Source: Verrucomicrobiota bacterium
GTDB taxonomy: Bacteria; Verrucomicrobiota; Verrucomicrobiia; Chthoniobacterales; UBA10450
Length of the DNA: 5,002 bases
Assembly (NCBI GenBank): GCA_003217965.1
Contig: QHNB01000287.1
Span: 1 to 5,002 of the forward strand
Direction: 5' to 3'
Below the pieces are notes generated by a model. The model saw only the letters and a list, made by a program, of their open reading frames with translations, did no database searches and was not told the origin of the DNA. Below are positions 1 to 5,002 of this stretch, piece after piece; position 1 is the first letter of the stretch; each line of letters starts with the position of its first letter. The position numbers and the translations under genes are program-made.

Positions 1-247
1 ACTCTCCTGTTGCTCGTTCAAAACCGCGGCGGAGCGCAGCGCCTTTCCCCCGATTCTTCTCCTGGAGAATGATGGCGTCGACCCAGCCGGGTGGCTTGTT
101 CGAAAGCAACTCCCTGGTGCCATCAGTCGAGGAATCATCGACAATAATGATCTCGATATCCTTGACTGGCCCGGCCCGTATGGCATCGACGATGGCCTCG
201 ATCGTCGAGCGCTCGTTATAACAGGGAATGACAATGGAAAGCTTCAT
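1..247 (-). CDS. Family 2 glycosyltransferase, N-terminal part (runs off the window)
   Basis: The first 82 residues of a GT-A fold glycosyltransferase are visible, beginning MKLSIVIPCYNERSTIEAIV. Residues 3-9 form the first beta strand of the nucleotide-sugar-binding fold. Residues 36-44 (VDDSSTDGT) are the family's acidic nucleotide-binding loop, and residues 61-76 (LQEKNRGKGAALRRGF) match the conserved segment of the dolichyl-phosphate-mannose-synthase-like GT2 subgroup. By family knowledge such enzymes transfer a sugar from a nucleotide donor to a polyprenyl phosphate or a glycan at the inner face of the cytoplasmic membrane; donor and acceptor cannot be read from this fragment. The ATG at 247-245 is the only reasonable start: the frame upstream is open only back to a TAA near 319-321 and contains no ATG, GTG or TTG. 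No clear Shine-Dalgarno sequence precedes it, which is not unusual in this phylum. The C-terminus lies outside the window. Confidence 0.9.
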   Translation of the reverse strand, partial: MKLSIVIPCYNERSTIEAIVDAIRAGPVKDIEIIIVDDSSTDGTRELLSNKPPGWVDAIILQEKNRGKGAALRRGFERATGE

Positions 248-455
248 GGTCGGCTTTGTTGCCGAACCAACATTATCTGAGTCAGCCGACGGCGCGCGAG
301 ACCTGATTAGAACAGCTTAAGTACTAAAAAATATTTGATTACCTTATACGCTTCGACAGCGTTGCTGTAGCGTCCGCTGTCTCAGCGGATACCGTATCGC
401 CCAGTGCTCGACGTGTTCATATTGCGCTGGGAACAGCGCACACTACAGCACGCCG
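248..455. other. Intergenic region between the propeller gene and the glycosyltransferase gene
   Basis: These 208 bases separate two minus-strand genes and contain no credible ORF. The half next to the propeller gene (359-453) is a palindromic element listed separately. The other half includes a markedly AT-rich stretch at about 308-348, which is where a promoter for the glycosyltransferase would be expected. On the minus strand a TATAAG hexamer at 348-343 could be a -10 box, but I cannot find a convincing -35 partner, so no promoter is called. No hairpin followed by a T-run is seen on either strand. Confidence 0.6.
359..453. repeat. Palindromic intergenic element with nested hairpins (REP/MITE-like candidate)
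   Basis: The outer arms at 363-380 and 433-450 are inverted copies matching at 16 of 18 positions, with a perfect 8-bp core TGCTGTAG (363-370) against CTACAGCA (443-450). Two further hairpins are nested inside. One is CCGCTG-TCT-CAGCGG at 374-388. The other is TGCGCTG-GGAA-CAGCGCA at 423-440, a perfect 7-bp stem with a GGAA loop. The outer stem can close over both hairpins, giving a cruciform or three-way-junction shape; alternatively the inner stem sequences can pair with each other as part of the long arms. The element starts three bases past the stop codon of the propeller gene. It carries no coding sequence and no T-tract. This architecture is typical of dispersed palindromic repeats or small non-autonomous elements, but copy number cannot be judged from one window. 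A role in 3'-end protection or termination of the upstream transcript is possible. Confidence 0.6.
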
Positions 456-2051
456 CTACTGCAGCTTGAACACTTCGACTAGACCGACGCCGCTTGCACC
501 GTTCTTATCACTTACGATAGCGGTGTAGCCACTGCCAGGTGCGAGATTCAGGAGGATCGCTGACTCGAGGTTGTTCGTCGGCTCTTTACCGGTCGCCAGA
601 ATTTCGGGTCCCTGGCTATCTTGCCAGTTATCGTTGAAGCCGATTGACGTTCCGTTGGCGTCGAAAACTCGCACCGTCGGATCAGGCAACGGGTTCGGGA
701 TTCCGGCCGCGGCAAAAGATGGACCGATCGCACGAACTAATACCTCAATGTTGCTGGTCCCATCCGGAACGAAACCCCCGATCATGACAAAGTCGCCAGT
801 TTGAATGAGACCACGCGTTGATATGTTTATCAGCTCTGAGGCGGCTGCCGTGTCCATATCGTAAACCTCCACCAGCGCAACGCCTGTGGTGCCGCCCTTG
901 CCCGAAACTATCGCCGTATATGCACCAGGTTGGAGCGTGGTCAAAATGGCAGACTCGCGAGGATCGTGAGGCTGGAGCTGCATCGGAATTTGGCTGGCAT
1001 TGGGATCGCTCTGCCAATTGTCGTTGCTGGCAATTTCCATGGTGGTGCTGTCATGCAAACTGACCATCGGATCCTGCATCAGGTTAGGAATCACCGACGG
1101 AAGGGACGGGCCGATCGCACGAACCAGCACCTGCTTCGGACTGCTATCGCTGATGACAAAGCCGCCGATCAGAACATTATTCCCTGTTTGCACGAGGGCG
1201 CGCGTGGAAATGTTAGCTAGGTGTACGGTTGGGGTCGACAACACGGCACCCTCAAACGCCAGACCACTTGGGGCGCTTAGCCCGGAGACGAAGGTACTCT
1301 TGATGCCGGCTGGCGTGAATATAAAGATCGTCCCGCTACCTTGATCGGCTTCAAAGAGATTGCCCGAGCTGTCAAAGGCCAAGCCGGTAGGGCCGTTTAG
1401 CCCGGACGCGAAAGTGCTCTTAATTCCACCGGGAGTGAACTTAAAGATCGTGCCGCTGCCTTGGTCCGCTTCAAAGAGATTGCCCGAGCTGTCAAAGGCC
1501 AGACCGACAGGGCCGTTTAGCCCGGAGGCGAAAGTGCTCTTGATTCCAGGGGGAGTGAATTTGAAGATCGTGCCGCTGTTATAGTCCGCCTCAAAGAGAT
1601 TGCCTGAACCGTCCAACGCCAGACCGACCGGGCCGTTTAGCCCGGAGGCAAAAGTGCTCTTGATTCCATCGGGAGTGAATTTGAAGATCGTGCCGCTGAA
1701 TTGATCCGCCTCATACAGATTGCCAGAGCTGTCAAAGGCGAGGCCGATCGGGCCGTTTAGCCCGGAGGCGAAGGCGCTTTGGGTTCCATCGGGAGTGAAT
1801 TCGAAGATCGTGCCGCTGCCAAGGTCCGCCTCAAAAAGATTGCCCGAGCTGTCAAAGGCGAGACCGAAAGGGCCACTTAGCCCGGAGACAAAGGGGCTTT
1901 GGGTTCCAGCGGGAGTGAATTTCAAAATCATGTCGCTGCCAGGGTCCGCCTCGTAGAGGTCGCCCGACGCAGCGAGGACGGAAATGGGTAGCAGAGCCGT
2001 CGCGAGGCCGGCAACAGTCACAAGCCGATGAAGGAGAGCTGTTTTCTTCAT
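456..2051 (-). CDS. Exported six-bladed beta-propeller (NHL/Vgb-like) protein with two C-terminal verrucomicrobial modules
   Basis: This complete 531-residue protein starts at the ATG 2051-2049, the only start in a frame closed just upstream by a TAG at 2072-2070. Residues 1-27 are a Sec signal peptide: MKK, a hydrophobic stretch, then VLA before the likely cleavage site. Residues 30-269 are exactly six 40-residue repeats of the type G-N-L-F-E-A-D...G-T-I-F-K-F-T-P...F-A-S-G-L-N-G-P...G-L-A-F-D-S-S, the length and number expected for a six-bladed NHL or virginiamycin-B-lyase-like propeller. The blades contain no His, Cys, Trp or Arg, so the His-dependent lyase site of Vgb is absent and a binding or structural role is more likely. 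Residues 280-406 and 409-531 are two copies of a module with VRAIGPS (310, 439), NDNW (343, 473), ESAI (366, 496) and YTAIVS (378, 509), common at the ends of verrucomicrobial secreted proteins. No C-terminal sorting signal or anchor is seen, so secretion or loose surface attachment is inferred. The start lies 7 bases after the preceding ORF's stop, which suggests co-transcription and possibly coupled translation. The ligand is unknown. Confidence 0.85.
   Translation of the reverse strand: MKKTALLHRLVTVAGLATALLPISVLAASGDLYEADPGSDMILKFTPAGTQSPFVSGLSGPFGLAFDSSGNLFEADLGSGTIFEFTPDGTQSAFASGLNGPIGLAFDSSGNLYEADQFSGTIFKFTPDGIKSTFASGLNGPVGLALDGSGNLFEADYNSGTIFKFTPPGIKSTFASGLNGPVGLAFDSSGNLFEADQGSGTIFKFTPGGIKSTFASGLNGPTGLAFDSSGNLFEADQGSGTIFIFTPAGIKSTFVSGLSAPSGLAFEGAVLSTPTVHLANISTRALVQTGNNVLIGGFVISDSSPKQVLVRAIGPSLPSVIPNLMQDPMVSLHDSTTMEIASNDNWQSDPNASQIPMQLQPHDPRESAILTTLQPGAYTAIVSGKGGTTGVALVEVYDMDTAAASELINISTRGLIQTGDFVMIGGFVPDGTSNIEVLVRAIGPSFAAAGIPNPLPDPTVRVFDANGTSIGFNDNWQDSQGPEILATGKEPTNNLESAILLNLAPGSGYTAIVSDKNGASGVGLVEVFKLQ
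1245..1964 (-). repeat. Six tandem 120-bp repeats encoding the propeller blades
   Basis: The blade-coding region is six in-phase units of exactly 120 bp with no indels between them. By eye, equivalent 60-base segments of the central units differ at only about 4 or 5 positions (for example 1501-1560 against 1621-1680, and 1321-1380 against 1441-1500), while the outermost units are more diverged. The first and last blades share the variant FVSGLS, whereas all four inner blades carry FASGLN. This points to expansion of the array from the inside, probably by unequal recombination or replication slippage. Confidence 0.9.
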
Positions 2052-2058
2052 ATCGAAA

Positions 2059-2256
2059 CTATTCGTTCGCTACCTCCATCTGGCGATCGATCACCTGCCC
2101 GGTGAAGCGACCGATTGCAACGTGCACGACGTAATGTTGCTCGCCTTCAACAATGAAATCATTCTGGAGGCTGGTTGCATTTGGTTTGTAGTAGCCCGAC
2201 TGAGCCACCACGTCGGTCAGCAGGTTCCAGGTGCGTGTTTGGGGAACAGAAGTCAT
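2059..2256 (-). CDS. Short conserved-looking ORF, possibly the orphaned C-terminal tail of a larger verrucomicrobial protein
   Basis: This 65-codon ORF has natural codon use and a protein-like composition: TWNLLTDVVAQSGYY near residues 9-23, EGEQHYVVHVAIGRFTGQVI at about 37-56, and an acidic end, EVANE. I cannot assign it to a named family. The style, particularly the HVAIGRFTGQVIDRQ part, resembles to me the extreme C-terminus of larger verrucomicrobial surface or pilus-type proteins, but that is recollection, not a search. It has no signal peptide or membrane segment. The frame is open for only eight codons before the ATG, encoding QEAIPRA and similar residues that also read as plausible protein, and is then closed by a TGA. 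It may therefore be a true small gene or the remnant of a longer one. It lies 39 bases downstream of the stop of the preceding ORF, in the same frame, and its own stop is 7 bases before the propeller gene. The Shine-Dalgarno sequence before its ATG is weak. Confidence 0.55.
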   Translation of the reverse strand: MTSVPQTRTWNLLTDVVAQSGYYKPNATSLQNDFIVEGEQHYVVHVAIGRFTGQVIDRQMEVANE

Positions 2257-2295
2257 CGCCCGCGGAATCGCTTCTTGTCACGCCTTAACCTAAGG

Positions 2296-2748
2296 CTACA
2301 TGGAACCTTCGTACTTAATTACCACCTGCTGTATCGGTGCTCCTGTAGCGTCCTTTTGAATCGCTCCCGTGGTTGGATCGCGGGTAGGCTTGACGAACAC
2401 CTGATAAACTTTGGTCACCGTGGACAAGACGTTTCCGTTTTTATCCAGCGACTGCCCGGTGACAAAAACGCGGAAATTGCGACTTCGCGTCGTAGCCAGA
2501 TTGAGGATCTTTGCGAACAGCTCTTCGCGGCCGGAATCATTCCATTCCGTTGGCGGTGTTTGATTGTTATATTGGTGCGGGTTGCCAAAGAAGGGTTCCG
2601 GTTGCGAGCCGCCAGGAGGCGTAACTCGGATGGCTGACAACGCGGCCGTGGAAAGCAAGGGGCGCGAATTGATCACGGCATCAGCAAACAAGTCGGCTTG
2701 CGAGCTCACCGTCGGTGGGTAAAGACTATTTTGCAGCGAACCTAACAA
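2296..2748 (-). pseudogene. C-terminal continuation of the large repeat protein, displaced into the +1 frame
   Basis: This frame encodes about 150 residues and has no ATG; its first available start is a TTG at 2748-2746, overlapping the end of the preceding frame by 23 bases. The frame itself opens after a TGA at 2769-2767. The translation continues the upstream protein smoothly. The upstream frame reads NVTTNTAG and then diverges, whereas this frame reads LLGSLQNSLY, then ADLFADAVINSRPLLS (residues 18-33), REELFAKILNLATTRSRNFR (74-93) and VFVTGQSLDKNGNV. The NTA motif followed by a helical A-D-A-V-I-N-S-R-P stretch resembles the order of elements in GspK-like minor pseudopilins. I therefore read 2296-5002 as one gene broken by a single-base shift, not as two genes. 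It could also be a sequencing or assembly error, or less likely a recoding site. The product ends KYEGSM just before two more in-frame stops. Confidence 0.7.
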
Positions 2749-5002
2749 GCCCAGCCGTGTTAGTAGTCACGTTGGTACCGCCATTAGCCGAAAACACGTC
2801 GAGTAGTTGCCAGGCCCGCATTCCGTTTGTATCAAATGCCGAAAATTCTGGCCGGCCAATGGCAAGCGTATGTCCGCCGCCACCTTTAGAATTTAAAGTC
2901 GCTGAACTCGGAATATCTGGAAGAGCGCCTCCCGGATTCGTGACTGTGTAGCTCAGCTGAGCTGGGTCCCAGACATTTCCCAGGTCAGTTATGGAAGCGA
3001 GGTTACCGCTGCTCGATGTCGAGAGCTGTGAAATCCATCTGGTTGGGTCTGGTGTTGGTGCCGCATTAGCTACGGCATCGGGGAATTGGCCCGGGCCGGT
3101 CGGCGTGGCTCCGGGAGTGAGCGGATTATGTCCCGAGTCCGGCCAGTTCACCGGGAGAAACTGCGGTGTCGGCCCGCCCCAGTAGGAGCTGGTCACATAA
3201 TTTGCGGCTGGCCAGGGGTCGGTGATATACCAAGAGGCCCTCGGGTCGCCGAATTGTCCGGAGGTGTTGACACTCGGTGGAGATGGATTTCCGCGCCAAA
3301 CGTTTTTGGTCGGATCAGGTCGCGCCGGCGGGGTGTATTGATTCAATTGCATGCCCACGAGGTCTTGGTTGCGTTGAAGCCCGCCCCTGGCCAGGTCAGT
3401 GATATGCGGATTTTGATTGGTTGACGCGGGGAAGTTCCAATAAAGCTCAAAATAATTGGCGGTTGTTGGGTTTGGAAACGGGATAGTGCCGCTCGGCGGT
3501 GGACCGGAGCTAGGTAACCCGGTGTCAAAGACGTTAATCTGTCCCGGGAAAGACGGAATGAGAGCTCCGCTCGGCAAATTGACCGTCAGCGTCAGGGTCG
3601 CGGTCCCCGTACCGCTGCAGGTACTTGTGTTATTGGTTGCGCTGATGGTGACGGGGAAGACTCCAGTGCCAGTCGGCGTGCCAGAGATTAGCCCCGTCGT
3701 TGTATCCACAGTCAAACCTCCGGGGAGATCAGTTGCGTCGAAACTGGTCGGGTTATTGTCGGCTGTGATTTGATAGGTAAACGGGTTTCCCACAGTCGCT
3801 GTAGCTGTAAGCGAGCTGGTGATACTAGGGACATCCGGGCAAATCGTTATGACGAGCGTCGCGCTTGCTGTGTTGCAGGTACTTGCGCCATTGCTTGCGG
3901 TAATCGTGACGTTAGTCGTTCCAGCCGTCGTTGGTGTACCCGAAATGACGTTTCGATTCGACCCGCTGCCTAACGATAAGCCCGGAGGTAACCCAGTCGC
4001 AGTGTAGCTAGTTGGATTGTTTGTGGCTGTAATCGTATAGGAGAAGGTGACTCCTACAGTTCCAGTTGCCGTGAGCGGGCTTGTAATCACCGGCGTCGCC
4101 GCGATCGTAATTGTCTTCGCGGTGGACGTTCCGCCTCCCGGACCAGGGTTCACAACGGTGATAGATGCCGTTCCAGCAGTCGCGACGAGGGAGGCTGGCA
4201 CCGTGGCAGTGAGTTGGATGGATGAAACAAACGTCGTGGTCAGTGCCGTCCCATTCCAGTTCACGGTCGAAGTGGAAACAAAGTTCGTGCCGTTCACAGT
4301 CAGGGTGAAGTCAGTGCTCCCCGTCGTGACACAATTTGGGCTGATTGAAGTTGTGGTCGGCACCGGATTGTTGATGGTAATTAGTAGCGTTGCCGTCCCC
4401 GTCCCACCTGCATTGGTTGCGCTAATAGTAACGCTATAAATTCCGGTTGTTGTGGGTGTACCAGAGATGACTCCCGTGCTTGTATTGACAAGTAAACCCG
4501 GGGGAAGCCCGGTCGCGTTATAACTGGTCGGGTTGTTGGTCGCGGTAATGGTGTAGGAGAAGGCGACTCCTACTAGTCCAGTTTTGATGAGAGCGCTGGT
4601 AATGACAGGCTTTGCAGGATTGATCGTTAAAGTCAAGGTTGCGCTCCCTGTTCCACCGGCATTGGTTGCGCTAATGGTGACGCTGTATGTTCCAGCTGTA
4701 GTCGGCGTGCCAGAGATAACCCCTGTACTTGTATTCACAGATAGACCAGCTGGGAGTCCGGTTGCGTTGTAACTGGTCGGGTTATTGGTCGCGGTAATGG
4801 TGTAGGAGAAGGCGACTCCTACGGTTCCAGTTGCCGTGAGAGGACTCGTGATGACGGGAGCCGCGGGTTTAATCGTCAAGGTCAACGTTGCGGTTCCAGT
4901 ACCACCGGAATTGGTTGCGCTAATAGTGACAGTGTATGTTCCAGCGGTAGTCGGTGTGCCAGAAATCAAGCCTGAGCTTGTGTTCACAGATAGACCGGCG
5001 GG
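2726..5002 (-). CDS. Large Ig-repeat surface protein, 3' part, with a verrucomicrobial cassette protein A / GspK-like C-terminal region
   Basis: The frame is open from the window edge to a TAG at 2728-2726, giving 758 codons; the N-terminus and true start lie outside. Residues here are numbered from the GTG at 4987, which is internal and not a start. Residues 1-43 are the end of one putative-Ig (He_PIG-like) repeat. Residues 44-126 and 127-207 are two full repeats, recognised by VGVAFSYTITATNNPTSYNA, GLPPGL and GVISGTPTT. Residues 208-297 are an IPT/TIG-like domain (SISP, FTLTVNGTNF, VNWNGTALTT). Residues 298-384 and 385-470 are two more diverged Ig repeats. Residues 471-746 are a Pro/Gly/Asn/Trp-rich region with GDPRASWYITDP, VNWPDSGHNPL, ITDLGNVWDPAQLSYT, HTLAIGRPEFSAFD and GMRAWQLLDVF. 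This last part resembles verrucomicrobial pilus/cassette-type proteins (verru_Chthon cassette protein A or GspK-like); that assignment is from memory and moderate. The last seven residues, LVRFAAK, are probably an out-of-frame tail. The four visible Cys (219, 371, 383, 457) lie only in the distal domains. A secreted or cell-surface location is inferred. Confidence 0.8.
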   Translation of the reverse strand, partial: PAGLSVNTSSGLISGTPTTAGTYTVTISATNSGGTGTATLTLTIKPAAPVITSPLTATGTVGVAFSYTITATNNPTSYNATGLPAGLSVNTSTGVISGTPTTAGTYSVTISATNAGGTGSATLTLTINPAKPVITSALIKTGLVGVAFSYTITATNNPTSYNATGLPPGLLVNTSTGVISGTPTTTGIYSVTISATNAGGTGTATLLITINNPVPTTTSISPNCVTTGSTDFTLTVNGTNFVSTSTVNWNGTALTTTFVSSIQLTATVPASLVATAGTASITVVNPGPGGGTSTAKTITIAATPVITSPLTATGTVGVTFSYTITATNNPTSYTATGLPPGLSLGSGSNRNVISGTPTTAGTTNVTITASNGASTCNTASATLVITICPDVPSITSSLTATATVGNPFTYQITADNNPTSFDATDLPGGLTVDTTTGLISGTPTGTGVFPVTISATNNTSTCSGTGTATLTLTVNLPSGALIPSFPGQINVFDTGLPSSGPPPSGTIPFPNPTTANYFELYWNFPASTNQNPHITDLARGGLQRNQDLVGMQLNQYTPPARPDPTKNVWRGNPSPPSVNTSGQFGDPRASWYITDPWPAANYVTSSYWGGPTPQFLPVNWPDSGHNPLTPGATPTGPGQFPDAVANAAPTPDPTRWISQLSTSSSGNLASITDLGNVWDPAQLSYTVTNPGGALPDIPSSATLNSKGGGGHTLAIGRPEFSAFDTNGMRAWQLLDVFSANGGTNVTTNTAGLVRFAAK
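3578..5002 (-). repeat. Tandem Ig-like domain repeats, about 249 bp period in the proximal part
   Basis: Blocks at 4858-4610 and 4609-4367 are consecutive Ig-like repeats. The part-repeat from 5002 to 4859 matches the next unit at a constant 249-bp offset. One 53-bp stretch, 4521-4573, recurs at 4770-4822 with a single mismatch. After an unrelated IPT/TIG-like segment (4366-4097), two further repeats at 4096-3836 and 3835-3578 keep the motif order but are clearly more diverged and slightly longer. The array probably continues beyond the window edge. Near-identity of the upstream units implies recent duplication or ongoing homogenisation. Confidence 0.85.
4553..4573. repeat. Small inverted repeat inside an Ig-like repeat (recurs at 4802-4822 and 4038-4056)
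   Basis: GTAGGAG at 4553-4559 pairs perfectly with CTCCTAC at 4567-4573 across a 7-base loop. The same hairpin occurs at 4802-4822, exactly 249 bp away, and as a 6-bp version at 4038-4056 in a more diverged repeat. It encodes the VGV-(A/T)-FSY core of the Ig-like domain, so it can arise simply from the choice of GTA, GGA, TCC and TAC codons. It is recorded because it is kept in three repeats and could promote slippage or recombination. Confidence 0.6.

Noticed and set aside
423..440. Hairpin after the propeller gene as an intrinsic terminator
   Set aside because: The stem is perfect, but on the minus strand it is followed by ATATGAACACG with no T-run, and it forms part of a larger palindrome. 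It is kept only as part of the repeat element.
1360..1956. Plus-strand open frames with repeated MPELSKA and GPFSPEAK motifs
   Set aside because: They are the antisense reading of the 120-bp blade repeats. The periodicity comes wholly from the minus-strand gene.
1245..1964. CRISPR or satellite-like array
   Set aside because: The 120-bp units are continuous coding repeats without spacers and stay in frame throughout.
456..2051. Virginiamycin B lyase (antibiotic resistance) call
   Set aside because: The propeller repeats are similar in style, but there is no His in the blades, the protein is exported, and it carries two extra modules. A resistance function is not supported.
2282..2296. Small hairpin GCCTTA-ACC-TAAGGC overlapping the TAG at 2298-2296
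   Set aside because: The stem is only 6 bp and AT-rich in part, with no following T-tract. It could be chance and is not called as a terminator.
2122..2637. Plus-strand open frame of 171 codons
   Set aside because: It is antisense to the short ORF and the C-terminal continuation, which both have better protein character. The product is rich in Arg, Cys and Leu with no recognisable motif.
4047..4439. Plus-strand open frame of 130 codons, rich in Val, Pro and Ala
   Set aside because: It is the antisense shadow of the Thr/Val/Gly-rich Ig and IPT-like repeats. It has low-complexity composition and repeats with the array.

Overview
This window most likely comes from a member of the Verrucomicrobiota, plausibly a soil Chthoniobacterales-type lineage. 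That is inferred from protein style, not from a marker gene. The clues are tandem C-terminal modules with the motifs VRAIGPS, NDNW, ESAI and YTAIVS, which are typical of secreted verrucomicrobial proteins, and a large surface-type protein whose C-terminal region recalls the Verrucomicrobia-restricted cassette protein A / GspK-like family. All recognisable genes lie on the minus strand. Many smaller open frames on the plus strand look like shadows of the repetitive minus-strand genes.

Layout, read in the direction of transcription (high to low coordinates). Positions 5002-2726 hold the 3' part of a very large gene. Its visible product is an array of putative-Ig (He_PIG-like) repeats of about 83 residues, interrupted by one IPT/TIG-like domain and followed by a Pro/Gly/Asn-rich verrucomicrobial C-terminal region. 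That frame stops at 2726, but the expected C-terminal sequence continues in the +1 frame from about 2748 to 2296, so the gene appears frameshifted at a GGGC tract near 2749-2752. Positions 2256-2059 hold a short ORF of 65 codons that looks like the C-terminal tail of a larger protein. Seven bases later, 2051-456 encodes a complete exported protein: a signal peptide, six 40-residue beta-propeller blades and two C-terminal modules. Positions 455-248 are intergenic and hold a striking palindromic element (359-453). Positions 247-1 are the N-terminal end of a family 2 glycosyltransferase that runs off the window.

The two large proteins look like secreted or surface repeat proteins. The glycosyltransferase may belong to a separate unit beyond the palindromic element. 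I see no RNA gene, CRISPR array, transposase or phage gene. The items most worth a second look are the frameshift, the palindromic intergenic element, the short orphan C-terminal-like ORF, and the evidence for recent tandem amplification at DNA level in both repeat proteins. I do not see convincing evidence for a new multi-gene system.
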